From assembly GCA_005281725.1 (NCBI GenBank), contig SSBO01000009.1, forward strand, positions 2,177,861 through 2,241,860: DNA of 64,000 nucleotides, written 5' to 3'. Each line of letters begins with the position of its first letter. Positions within the stretch are counted from its first letter, which is position 1. Source of the stretch: Wuchereria bancrofti (Eukaryota; Nematoda; Chromadorea; Rhabditida; Onchocercidae). The notes under the pieces are model-generated. The model had not been told where the DNA came from. It saw only the letters and a list, made by a program, of their open reading frames with translations, and did no database searches. The position numbers and the translations under genes were made by a program. Positions 51,135 through 63,100 of this stretch are shown here, one piece after another.

Positions 51135-51204
51135 TTGATTAAATTACATTGAAATTTGAATTAATTTTTTATTGTCTCTTTTTCTTGCAAATATGAAAAA
51201 TGAA

Positions 51205-51210
51205 AATAAA
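51205..51210 (+). terminator. Polyadenylation signal AATAAA
   Basis: AATAAA lies 71 bases after the TGA at 51132-51134 that ends the RING gene, a suitable distance for its 3' end. Confidence 0.6.
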
Positions 51211-51481
51211 TAATTTTGAAATTCAATCGAAGAATAAGAAAAAATAATCATATAAATTATGTTTTTCTTTTTCAGGAAATAAAAAAAAGAAGAAAGTGAA
51301 ATAAACTGTAATTTTAATTCACAGTATATTTCATAAGAATGTTTCTGTTTGTCCATTCATTGGTTTTTGTGTTAGTTAACTCTAAATTGACAACGATATT
51401 TCAAGCATGAATTACAATTTTTTAGAAATTAATATATGCAAACACTATCCTGCCATTTTATTGCATTGTATCACTATTGTT

Positions 51482-51735
51482 ACAATCATAATTATAATTA
51501 TAATTGCCATTATTGCTAACATCATTATTACTATTACAATTATTAATATTTATTATTACAACTATCGATACTTATTATTATAATAATTATTATTACCATT
51601 ATTATTATAATTATTATTACACTATTAATTATTATTATTATATTATTATTATCGTTATTATTTTTATTAATATTATTATTATTGTAATTACTATTAGCAT
51701 CGACATTATTAGTATCATCACAATGAACAATCTAT
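51482..51735. repeat. (ATT)n-type microsatellite
   Basis: About 250 bp of imperfect ATT/TTA trinucleotides lie downstream of the RING gene. No coding content. Confidence 0.9.
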
Positions 51736-51739
51736 ATTG

Positions 51740-52938
51740 TTAATGATGCCTGCCAAAATGCTTCTTTCGAAACTTTCACGTCTTTTCCCTTTATTTGTGC
51801 TTTTCATCTTGCATTTTTTTTTTTAGTTTATTCTCCAAATATTCGCCTTATCTCTTGGTATTATCATTTTTTTTTTCTGGTTTCTTATGTTCTGGTTTTG
51901 CGCTTGAAGTTAGTGTAAAATTTCAAAATAAAACTGATCAAATATTTATTTTATTTTGCTGTTTCTAATAATAATAAAACAATGGTAAAAGCATCATAAT
52001 GATAGCGATAATATTGTCTATTCATTATTAGCATACATGAGAAAATGTTTTGAAATAAAATAGTTTGATCATGATATTTATTCAGATGGAAGATTAAACT
52101 AAGATGCAGTGGAAAAAGTAAAGGTTTATAGATTGGTAAAATCATAAGATGTATGACTATCTAGTTTATAGCTCTTGAATATATGCATAAATATATCGTC
52201 CAAATGATAAATCTAATAGAGTGATTAGCTGAGTTAAAAATCATAAATCTATTAGTACTGCGAATATTTCCAATTATAAATATGAAGAAAGTATTATTTT
52301 TGTTAATCAGTTATATCCTCAACTTTATTTCATAGAAGCTAATTCTAGTTGCTAAGGGAAATATAGTCAAGAATCACCAATATTTATATGTCAGATCAAG
52401 ATCAATCAAGATGAGCAGTCTTGATTTGTTTTATATTCATATAGAGCTTATAAAACAGATATCAGCATAACATGATAATTCGATAAAGAAATTAAAATAC
52501 AGTTTGCAAAGAGTGAATTATAACTCGTTTGCAGTAAGCCGACAATTTCATTTTATCAAGAAACCCTGGGATTCCTAAAAGTATTCCCAAATATTCAAAG
52601 CCATAAAATTCAAAGTATTATATCCATTAAATTTCTCCTGTACAAATTATTCATTCTTAAAATGCAAATTTGCGCAGCAAAGGATAGTTCAAGCCTCGAG
52701 AATACACCAGACTATTCGGAATTGTAGATTTACGAAGGGGAATTTATAAATGCAAATTATTGGATAATTATGGAAAAATATATTTACAAATAAATGATAT
52801 AGAAAATATACAATGTGGGAACACCATTAATTTCCACAATCGATTAGTATCATGAAATCGTTCATCATGCTTACTGCATTCCATGCTTATTTAGTAAACC
52901 CCAAAATGCTTGAGTTTCAAATTAAAACTCTTACAAAT
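51740..52938. other. Intergenic region between convergent genes
   Basis: This lies between the 3' end of the RING gene (+) and the 3' end of the small heat-shock gene (-). Base composition is less extreme than in the introns, but no exon, RNA gene or repeat was recognised. The heat-shock gene's own AATAAA overlaps its stop codon (minus strand, 52938-52943), so its real poly(A) site may lie in here. Confidence 0.5.
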
Positions 52939-54385
52939 TTATTCATGTTTTACGGGAATCTCCGTATCAGCGACGATGGCTTCTTCCGGTGCATTATATG
53001 GTGCTTTGATTTGCAAAATTCCTTCCGACGTAAAGTGGCAGGTCATATCTCAATAAAAAAAGAAATTTGCAGTTTTCCTTTAGTTGCCATTATATTCAGC
53101 ATTAATAAATAATTTTTAAATTTTCAACACCTCAGAAATCATTTTAAAAAGAACTTGCGAAATCTTTTAAAGTTCTGCATGAAAATTTATATTTACCTTT
53201 AGTAACCACTCCTTGCGGCAAAGTGATTTTACGCAAATATTCAAACTTCGATTCGTCATCTTTGTGTTTTGCTTCAACTGTTAGAGTATTGTCTCTGGCA
53301 TTAGTCTTGACAGTAACCTGCAGACCAAATTACAATTTACGACCAAATTATAAGGCGAAAACCCTAGAAAGATCGAAATATCGTCATATCATAATGTTTT
53401 ATTAAATCGGCAAACCAAAAAGAAAAAGAAAACGTAAACCAAAAAGAAAACTAGCTTGTAAGTTAGATTTTATGGTAAACCTCGTTTGGTTTAAATCGGC
53501 GAACATCCAATTCCAACAAGAATTTTTTCACGCCGTCTTCTTCCACGATTGGATTCAGAACACGAAACGCTTCTATTTGTGAAGGATGTTCGTGAACTCT
53601 TATAGGTCGAAAACTATCAAACCAGTCGCGCGGATTCCCTTAAAATGACATCAAATTTACTTATTGCTCTCAACAGGTAGAAATGTCTAAATGAAAGGAA
53701 TCCATAGGAATATATTCACCAAGTACACCATTATGTTTCAGGTTTCCATGTATTCTCAGATTTCGTTTTTATATCATTTGATTCATAATAATTTAAATTC
53801 CAATTTTATGAATTCTATAAACCACTTAAACCGGGAAATGTGATAAAATTTACCCTTAAACGCTTTACTGACATGAATACTACCGTTTTTCTCAGAGGTT
53901 ACTGCATACACACTATAATAATTATTGAAAAAAATGCACATAATAGCATGGAGAAATAAAAATGATACCCCTCTCCTATTAGTTTTTAATCGATACTATT
54001 GATAACTCAATCAATGGTCAGAAAGACTGAAAGGAAAGATAAAAACTGAATTAACCACTCAGAAATATATAAAACGAGAGGAAATCAGGAATTTACAAGT
54101 ATGCTTGTAAATTCCTGATTTCGAACTTCGAAAAAAATTTTGCAAAAACTGATAAATTCTAAAATTCACTATTATCTATTCATAAAGTGAATCAATCACC
54201 AACTCACAAAAGACTCGATCAAATTGTCGCTCAATTTCCTGCAGTTGTCTATCAATATTTCTGAATACTGTTGACAACGGATACCTGGGTCCAATAAAGT
54301 AATTCCTGGTGGAATATATCCATGATCCATTATTTAAACCACTAATTCCCCGACGTATAATCGATCTATTTAGTAAGCGTAACAT
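52939..54385 (-). CDS. Small heat-shock protein (alpha-crystallin/HSP20 family), possible mitochondrial form
   Basis: Exons on the minus strand: 54385-54208, 53901-53854, 53638-53481, 53317-53197, 53048-52939. They join in phase to 204 residues. The alpha-crystallin domain covers roughly residues 90-190: DWFDSFRPIRVHEH at its start, FLLELDVRRFKPNEVTVKT (strands with the usual P-x-E-V/I), KHKDDESKFEYLRKITLPQG (the family's F/Y-x-R-x-x-x-LP motif), and GILQIKAPY, the G-x-L-x-I motif before the short C-terminal tail. Such proteins are ATP-independent holdases that bind unfolding clients. The N-terminal 44 residues (MLRLLNRSIIRRGISG...) contain Arg, Ser and hydrophobics but no acidic residue, as in mitochondrial presequences. 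This is inferred, not proven. The 48-nt second exon is phase-neutral. An acceptor TTTTGCAG ends 14 bases before the ATG. A TATA box and heat-shock element lie upstream. Confidence 0.93.
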
Positions 54386-54407
54386 AAAGCGTGCCGAATC
54401 TGCAAAA
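54386..54407 (-). other. Probable trans-splice acceptor of the small heat-shock gene
   Basis: On the minus strand GTTTTGCAG ends at 54400 and is followed by a 14-base leader (54399-54386) and then the ATG at 54385. No upstream coding exon was found, so either a spliced leader is added here or a non-coding first exon runs from the promoter near 54.94 kb. Confidence 0.6.
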
Positions 54408-54960
54408 CGATAACTGAATTAACTAACGATTACTTTTCATCAAAACTCAACGTAAGACATTTTAGGACATAATAAATGGAATTAAAAATCTGCGTAATAT
54501 TTCGATCAAGCAAAAAGTAAAACAAAAAGATTTGTTGTTATTCGGAAAAAAACTACCAGAAAGTTATTCTATAATAACACAGATATTCTACAGACAGAAA
54601 AATGATTAAATAACAGTATCTTTAGAATAAACATTATGTGATAATGAAATTCAACAAAATTTGAGTAACGAAATAACATTGTAATATGTATGATTAAATA
54701 AAGAAATTTCAAAAAAATAAGGTAATAACATCGAAATGTGAGCATTAATATAAATGAAAACTATTAAAATATCGACATAATATAGTGATTACCAAGAAAT
54801 CACAAGAAAAAAAAGTCAAAAATAGCTAAATTGTTACGTAACATAGCATATAATTACGCCAGCGTACGTGACCTTGCCCAATTTAATTCATAAATGAAGA
54901 AACAATATGCAACAAAATTTCACGTTGCAACAACCAATAGCGAAATAGCTTTTAGCTTGC

Positions 54961-54970
54961 TTTTATATAC
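54961..54970 (-). promoter_or_regulatory. TATA box of the small heat-shock gene
   Basis: The minus strand reads GTATATAAAA, about 22 bp downstream of the heat-shock element. Transcription would be expected to start about 25-30 bp further on (near 54935), giving an outron or 5' untranslated segment of about 540 bp up to the acceptor at 54400. Confidence 0.6.
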
Positions 54971-54990
54971 ACAAACGGATGACGTTGCTA

Positions 54991-55013
54991 GAAAATTCTA
55001 GGACATTCTGAAT
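54991..55013 (-). promoter_or_regulatory. Heat-shock element (HSF binding site)
   Basis: Read on the plus strand, the units GAA-aa-TTC-ta-GGA-ca-TTC-tg-AAT fall at strict 5-bp spacing with alternating orientation. Three match GAA/TTC exactly and one has a single change. This is the arrangement bound by trimeric heat-shock factor. Its position just upstream of a TATA box for a small heat-shock gene makes a functional role likely. Confidence 0.7.
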
Positions 55014-55029
55014 GATTTGTTGATGATGA

Positions 55030-57150
55030 AATCGTGAAATGCTATTGTTCATTTATATTTCTTTTTTTTTTTTCATTGAAACGTAAACAATTTATTAGCA
55101 ATTACTTACGCTAACACTCATTAACGTATCACACTTAATGTAATGCATTTATCACGTTTTCAAGAATATTATTTTACGTATTATCTTACGTTAGCAGTAA
55201 CTGAGTGTGAGTATTAAAAGGTTTTTTGATAAATTTCATTCTTAAATTATATTACATTCATACTATTTTTACATGTAATTATCTGCAAGAAAATGAAAAT
55301 ATAAATTAAATTTAAAAAATAAAAATAAATTAAAAAGGAATGCTGGAAAAAAGACAGAATATTTCATAGTTGATTACGATATTTTTATATTTATTCTTGT
55401 CATCCTTTTTAAAAAATTATTGTTTATTTATTTATTTTTTAAACCTAACATTTCTATAGCTTATCAAAATATTTTTGGTTTAAAAAATTTTATTTCAATT
55501 TCAGTAACCTAAAAATATATTCAATTTCACGAACCTGTTATCCTTTTTCATCACAAGAAGCAAATGGAGAATAAAATGTGAAAAAAAAATTATAGAAAAT
55601 TAGTGTTTCACATCATATCAAATTTTCCAGATTAAAATCTCAGAATTTCATTGCTCATTGAGCAGTGAAACTTAAAATGATAAAATGAATGCCTAAGTAA
55701 TATGAAGCAATCAGTTTCCTTTGTTTCTTCTTTCTCAAATCATGATATGATAAAGCAAGAATATGTGAGCAAATAAGAACAAAAAAAACAAAGAAAGGAA
55801 AATGCAGAACAAATACTTTATGGTCTATCTGAACTTCCAGTTCAAAATTTTGAAACTTCATCAGACAAGCGATTAAACTTGACATAAGCATCAACGAAAT
55901 ATTGAGACAGCTCTCTTCATTCATTTTTTCCATTTCTAATTTGTTTCATTATTAGCTTTCATTGTTATTTTAAATTACACTCATCAATTATTTGAATTAA
56001 ATTAATTCTTCAATGATTTTTGATTTAAATGCTTGAAATATCATCGAAGTATCATTCATTAAGTGCAACGATATATGGAATATACTTTAAGATTTCCTTT
56101 CTATTACATGAGTGATATAATGGAAATCTTAAAGAAATCTTAATACTTTCTGAAAATTAAATTGCTCTAATGTCTATGTTATATTAACATCGTTAATATA
56201 AAAAATATTTAGATAATTTTTATTAACATCGTTAATGTCATAAATAATAATATAACAAATATTTGGAAAGTTCCATCTTTTCCTTCTTTCATTTTTCCCA
56301 TTTTACCAAAAATTTAAAACTTGAATTAAATTATTATATCATTTATTCACTACTTCACAGTTCTCATCAATAATATTTACTACTATTTCTACTTTATCGT
56401 TTATTGCATGTTTCATTTGCTACTCTACTTTATAAGTAAATTAAAAATTTTTTTCTTTTTTGTTTTCTTTTTCTCTAACTTGCAACAAAATCCTAATTTA
56501 TTTTCTATACAAATTTCCTATACTGTTCTTATATTATATCTTTTTAATCTTTAATTAAAATTTTTCTCTTCTTCTTTTTTAAGCTAAGTTAGTCGGTTAC
56601 TAATTTATAGCTTTCATTTCATTTTTTTTTTTTACATTCATTAAAGAGTTGTTACTTCAAATGGTTCAAATTGATGAAAAAAGTATTTCCCACACATCAT
56701 TAAAATTAGTTTACAATTTTTCTATCAGAAGTGTATTTTTTAAAAATCAATAATAGCACAAATCATCGTTATTTAGAATTTCAGGTCAATTGGAAAAAAA
56801 AAGAAAAGTCTTTATTATTTATGGTTAAAATAAAGCTTATAATTGTTATTCTAAGTAATAAAATTGACCTGAGACGAATCCAATTTCATTTGTGGTTCAA
56901 TATTTTTGTTGCTGATAGAATTGTTGTTGCATCTGAGAATTTACTAATTTATGTTCGGAAGATATATGGGAAAGGGATAGAAATTAATTTTTTATAATTC
57001 TTTTGTATAATATACTATACGGAAATAAATATTCAATGAAATTTACAAATAATTTTAAAAGATTACAATTGTTTTATTAATTAATTAGAAAGAATTGAAA
57101 AAGAAACTAATTTTTAGGAGTGTTTGACGGCAAAAGAATGTTATCAGTTG
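55030..57150. other. Intergenic region between divergent small-HSP and RFC1 genes
   Basis: No multi-exon gene was recognised. A minus-strand open frame at 55933-55655 (92 codons, one hydrophobic stretch, no known domain, no near splice support) and a plus-strand frame at 56731-56997 are not convincing. The region probably contains the RFC1 promoter, but no specific element could be assigned. Confidence 0.5.
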
Positions 57151-57170
57151 AATTCAGTTAAGATCGAATG
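57151..57170 (+). other. Candidate first exon of RFC1: trans-splice acceptor plus ATG only
   Basis: TTGAATTCAG ends at 57157 and is followed by a 10-base leader and ATG at 57168-57170, immediately before a GTTATT donor. Joined in phase 0 to the exon at 57319 it gives MDIRRYFG, which matches the N-terminus known for RFC1 proteins (human MDIRKFFG). The exon would then encode only the initiator Met. Confidence 0.55.
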
Positions 57171-60100
57171 GTTATTTTAATGCATATTTTCCTTTTAAAA
57201 TCATTTTATTTACTGATTAATCATAGTGTATCTTGCATGCAATATGTTAGTAACAATGTTAAAAGAAAAATCAAAATGTTGCATTGAATTTGTTTATAAA
57301 AATTAGTAAGTTTTGTAGGATATTCGAAGATATTTTGGTGGTAGCGAAGGGAAAAGCGCCCTTACAGAGTTGAGAGCTAGTCAAGGTGGTCCTGTAAAAA
57401 CAGATAAACGATATCAGATTACACAAAAGAACTCAAATAAGAAGAAGCCATTGGTTGTCATGCTCTCTGATGCGTGTAAGTTTAAATGCAATTTAGTAAT
57501 TTTATTAATTTGCAGAACTGTAGTTTGTTTTTTGTAGTACAATTATTTAATTCGATGAATATTGATCAATGTACAGCTTTTTCCAGAATATCTTAGCTTC
57601 CAAACTTCCTTTTTTTTGATTTCTATTCATCAGATGGTTACTTTTTTTTTTTAATTTACAACAGTTTTCACGTTTTAATTAAAATATTTCTCATGCTTAT
57701 AAATGATCAAAATTTTTGCAGTGTCCCAGTTTTATCCATTATTATTTAAATATTGCTTAACTTATTTATCTAAATTTATGCAGTGATTAGAATGAGTTCC
57801 AACTATTTGGATATAAAAAGCAATTATTCTATAATGTGAAGATTTGTATTTGTTTTTATTTTTTTTTTTTGTCTTTTTTGCAGTTAAATACCGCTACTTC
57901 AGACAAATATTTAAGTATGTATAAAAGATTTATTTAAACTTTTTGTAGCTGATGATGAAAATCCAATACCACGTTCGCTACGTAAAGAGATGCACAAGAA
58001 ACGAGCGAAAAAGAAGATTATATTATCATCAGGTAACGGTTCCTCTCCTTTATTTCATTTCTTTTTTCTTTTTTCAAATTTTATCTGAAGGAATTTGTAA
58101 AGAACTTTTTTTTTTTGTCCAGAACTCTTTTTAACAATCCCTTTAATTAAATACCAAGAAGGCAATGAAAATACAACTTTTTTTATCTGTTGTGCTTCTT
58201 TGAAGACGATGATGGCGACTTACCACCGTCAGTTTCGCAAGTACGGCCTCCTAAAAGAGGGGAAAAAATTTCTTTGAAGAAAGTGGATAATAAACCAACG
58301 GAGAGTTTGTTAAAGCGCACATCACATACTACTACTACTACTACTACTACTGATGTAAGTTGTTATGTTAATTGACTAAACATTTCTTAAACATATGTAT
58401 TTTTTCCTAAATTCTGCAGTCGTTATTCTACATACTAAATTCAGGAAGAATTTGATGAAAAGGAAGACAGCGACGGATTCTCTCCGGCACCTCCAACAAA
58501 AAAAAAGCGTTGCAGGACACCACCAGGCCAAGCGAAGCTAGATTTTAGCTTTGCTGCTGTCAAAAAAAAGGATTCCCCAAAAAGTTTGCTAAAGTTATTT
58601 TGTCTATCTTTTAGCATAATTTATCCTTAACATTTGTTAAAAATCGGCTGTTAAAAATTATTACTTGTTTCGGATTAACTCTAAATTTCTAGAGAAAAAA
58701 ACGAATCTTGCTCCTGAATTGGAGGTGATTAGTCCAGCCGAATTCTTCCGCAATTTCGGTAAAACCTCCAAAGAAAGAGAAAAAAGCATTGAACAAAGTG
58801 GGAGCGCGACTAAGAAAACAAATGTGCCAGAGAAAAATATTGAAGTGGTGGTTTCACCGCAAATCTCGCCAAGAAAACTAAAGCAAAAAGCATCACCAGA
58901 AAGTAAACGTGGTAGAGAAGCGATCGCCTTGAATGATGAGATTTGTAAATTATCTAAACCATCAGGGCGATCAGTTAAAATGAAGAAATCTCCCAAAACT
59001 GCTACGTCTGCTTCTGTTGAATCAGCAACAATAAAGAAGAATGTTACTGTTTTGGAGGGAGAGAAGCATCAGATGCAAGGAACGAAAGGAGAGAAGGAAC
59101 AACGTAAAACAAGGAAAAAATTCGAAGTAGATAATGAAAATACCACTAAAACAAAAACGAACGATATTACCAAAGAAAAAAAAGTATCAGGAAGTCGGAT
59201 GACTCAGCAAAAATCGTCCAAAATGCCAAAAATTTCAAAGATGGAAACGTCGGAACTTGATGAGTCAGTGAGGATTGAAAGTCCTACTGAAGAAGTGAGT
59301 TTATTGTTTAGATATTGAAGTTCTATGTGTCAAAAAAAAAATCAAAAAATTTGTGCTTATGATTAATAAAAGATCTGATTAAGCAAGTTCAAAAGCAAAG
59401 TTATGCTATATCAGATTCAAGTAATGATTGATTTTTAGGGCGAGTGTTTACCATGGGTTGACAAATACAAACCGAGCAATATAAAACATTTGGTTGGACA
59501 AAATGGGGAAAAGTCGCCAATGAATAAATTGCTGGGTTGGCTGCGAAATTGGGCAAAGAATCACTTAGGTGCTGGTGGTAAACAGAAAAAAGGTAAGCGG
59601 AATTTTTCTTTAAGGAATGAGAAAATAATTTTTAAATAAACGTGTATGCTTATTAGTATATGAGATTTCAGATTTCATATTTTCTTTCTGTATTGCTGGA
59701 TAACGATTTTCTCGTAGTATAGCTTTTTTTTTTCCTTCAGCTTACGAATTGTGTTTCTATTCTTCTGTATTACGAGAAATTATAAAGTTTCACGTGTTTG
59801 TCAAATACTAATGTCTAACAAAATATAGCACGACCTCCTCCTTGGTTAGCGCAAAGCGACGGTACAGCTTTCAAAGCAGTGATGCTTAGCGGTCCACCTG
59901 GTCAGTTCTAATGTTTGCTGTTATTTTTTTTACAAAAATCTAAAACTAAAATTCAATTTTTTTCACTTGTTGTAAGTAAATTAAATTTACACTGATAAAA
60001 GATTTAAGATTTTATCTTGATTTTGAGCTTTTAATTTTGCATTCTTTCGAGGTGTTGGTAAAACTACTTGTGCTGTAATGGCTTGTAAAGAGCTTAAACT

Positions 60101-63100
60101 GCGATATGTGGAAAAAAATGCGTCAGATGTGAGAAATAAAAAAGCATTAGAAGCACAAACATCGGAAATAATCGGTTGTGAACAAATATACGATTACGTA
60201 AATGGTTCAGTCGCACGTAAAAGTAAATTTTTGTTGAGCTTTAACAAATCCTCAAAAAGGAGATTTCATTCAAGTTAAAAAGCTGGAAAGACAGAGTACT
60301 TGAAATAATGAAAAATTGATAATCTTTTTTTTTCTCCTTTCAGGAAACACATCCAGCGAGATAACACATGTGCTCATTATGGATGAAGTGGATGGTATGA
60401 GTGGAAATGATGACCGAGCAGGGGTAAATTTTCAAATTACAAAAGTGGTCTATTGCGATACAATGTTCAGACCGAAAATTTAGTTTGATGCTTTAGGAAC
60501 GGCATTATTTTTGATTCTTTTTTGATTGATTATATTTATCGGTAAACGGCTCGGCAAAGTTTAGTTTTCACAAAGTTTGCCGTAGTTCCGCTGAAATTTC
60601 AATATTTTGTTTGCAGATTGCTGAATTAATACAAATGATCAAGGAAACATTAATACCAATAATTTGTATATGTAATGATCGGCAGTCACAAAAGATGCGT
60701 TCATTGGTGAATTACTGTTTTGATATACGCTTCCAGAGACCACGTGTTGAACAGATCCGGGTTAGGTTTTTTTTTCAGTAAAAGTTATTTCATTTCTGTT
60801 TGTTATAGCTTTTTAATTGGTTTTCTTAGTTTCTGCAAATTTCGCTTGAAATTTCTAGGGGTCCTAACATTTGTAAAGTTTAAAGATATTTACAGACTTA
60901 ATGATTGTCCTAGTCGATGTCAAGTAAAGCTTAGACCAGCTAAGAAGGGGGTCAATGAAAAGAGCTGGAGTAAACAAAAAACTAAATCGTAGGCCTTATC
61001 CTATTCAAAGGTCATCATGTAATTTGATGAATTAGCATTCTTCTTACGGATAATAAATGTGATTTATTACGGAAAAATTTCATCAAAATATCTTGTACCA
61101 ATATAGCTGTCTTTATTTTTCAGGCAAGATTGCTTACCATCGCATGCCATGAGCATCTGAAAGTTGATAAGGAAGAAATGGATGAAATTATTGAAGCTGC
61201 ACAGCATGATGTCCGTCAGTCAATTTACAATTTACAGCTGTTGAGCTCAGGTGGAAATGGAAAGGAAGTGCAGAGCAAAGATGCTGCTGTTGTAAGTTTT
61301 TAACCAGTAGTCACTTAAGTAATCTCAAAATTCAACCAGTAATCTCTATTCATGTTCTGACATTTCTATTTCTTAAGATTGTGATGATTTAGAAAACTAT
61401 TTTTAAGTGGAAGTTTTTTTCCAATGATATCCAATATTTTTATTGAGAAAAAGCTTTGATTTCAAAAATAATCCTAGAAATGATTTTAATTTAAATTCGT
61501 TTTAGCCACTTTTTCAGAAACGATTGCTGTTTTTGTATTTTAGACGAATACTATAATGACATATTTGTAATATTTCTAATCATGACATTTCTGTTTCAGC
61601 TTTTTTTTTTGAACTTTGTTTCTTGTAACACATTCAAAACATTTCGTGAATTGCAGTTTGGATATTTATAATACTTGGATCAGGTTTTTTAAGTTGCCAT
61701 TTCGTAGAAGTTAGAAATGTTCACGAAAAAGATTAAACAAACCTGGTTGAGGATAAGAATGGAATACAGAAGTAATTAGCTCAATTTTCTGTCTTACAGA
61801 ATCCTTTCGAAGCAGCACGTCGTCTTTTGAATTGTGAAACACAAACATGGGAGAAACAACAGATGTTTTTTGTTGATCCTTCAATTATGCCGCTTTTTGT
61901 GCAGGAAAACTATCCATTTGTACAGAACTCCAAGATGAGGTAATTTTCAAAAGAAAAAAAAAAAACTGAAAAATCAAAATTATTAGATAACTTCTTGCAA
62001 ATTCTTTTAATCTCTACACTGCTGTAATGTCGAATTAAAGCAATTTTTGAACGTTTGCATAATTTTTGTTGTTATAACTGTATACAGTTTGTTAAATAGT
62101 TCTAAGAACATCTCGGATACGTCCTCTTAGTCAGACACAGTCTTATCCAGTTATCCGAACAATCCATTTGTTAGAGTGAAATGAACTATTCGACTTCATC
62201 TGATAAGAAACTGGTTTATTATTGGGATTTTTCAAGATATTTCCTATTATGCCCTAAATATTATTAGTTGTTTCACATATCGATAAGATCAAATTTTCCG
62301 AATTAGTTTATGTTTCATTTAATACATACTTATGTTTTATAAGTTACAGTATTAGTGAACGATTGCATGCACTGAGGAAAGCTGCAAACAGTATCTCAGA
62401 GAGTGATATAATCGATCGAGTTATTCGAACAACAGGTGCATGGACACTGCTTAATGAACAAGTTAGTAGTTATTTTATTTTGTAAAAAACAGTCCTGAAC
62501 ACATTTCCATTTATTTTGAATGGTTTTTTCACCATTTCCTTTTTCTTGTGGGTCAAAAAAAAACGGAGAAGTGTGATAAAATACTTTTAGAAAATACTTC
62601 AATTACATATTAAATTTATTTATAGGCGTTGTTTTCGTCTGTGGCACCAACTTTCTACATGAATGGTTATATGAAGGGAATGATTAATTTCCCTTCATGG
62701 TTAGGAAAGAATTCAACATTTAATAAGCGTCAACGATTGTTACGTCAACTTACAACTCACACTTATCTAAGGTTAGTATTTCTAATAGATTTCATATAAA
62801 TGAAGAAAAAAAATGACTTTTAAATAGTAACTAATTCAAAGACATTCCTGAGTGGTAATTGATGAAAACTTGGTACTAATCTCCTCTATTACTTAATATA
62901 TAAGTTTCACGCTAGCTGTTTATTAAACGAATAAAGGTATATGGTGAAATGATGTTTTAGCTATTATTGTGATTTACATGTAACCAACCGGTAGTTAAGT
63001 ATTCATAGCAATATGCAGCTATAATTTAGATTTTTATAAATTTAAGGTATGCAAAAATACATTAGCGGAAATGACGTATTAATTTTGTAAAGATTACTTG

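Noticed and set aside
52852..53405. Plus-strand frames of 86 and 60 codons
   Set aside because: They are antisense to exons 4 and 5 of the small heat-shock gene, whose minus-strand frame has the conserved alpha-crystallin motifs.
55655..55933. 92-codon minus-strand frame with a hydrophobic stretch
   Set aside because: There is no homolog I recognise, no flanking splice or trans-splice pattern, and it lies alone in intergenic DNA; conservation would be needed to call it.
56731..56997. 88-codon plus-strand frame upstream of RFC1
   Set aside because: There is no domain and no in-phase junction to the RFC1 exon at 57319.
58661..58996. 111-codon minus-strand frame opposite the large RFC1 exon
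   Set aside because: It is antisense shadow of the real plus-strand exon 58693-59294.
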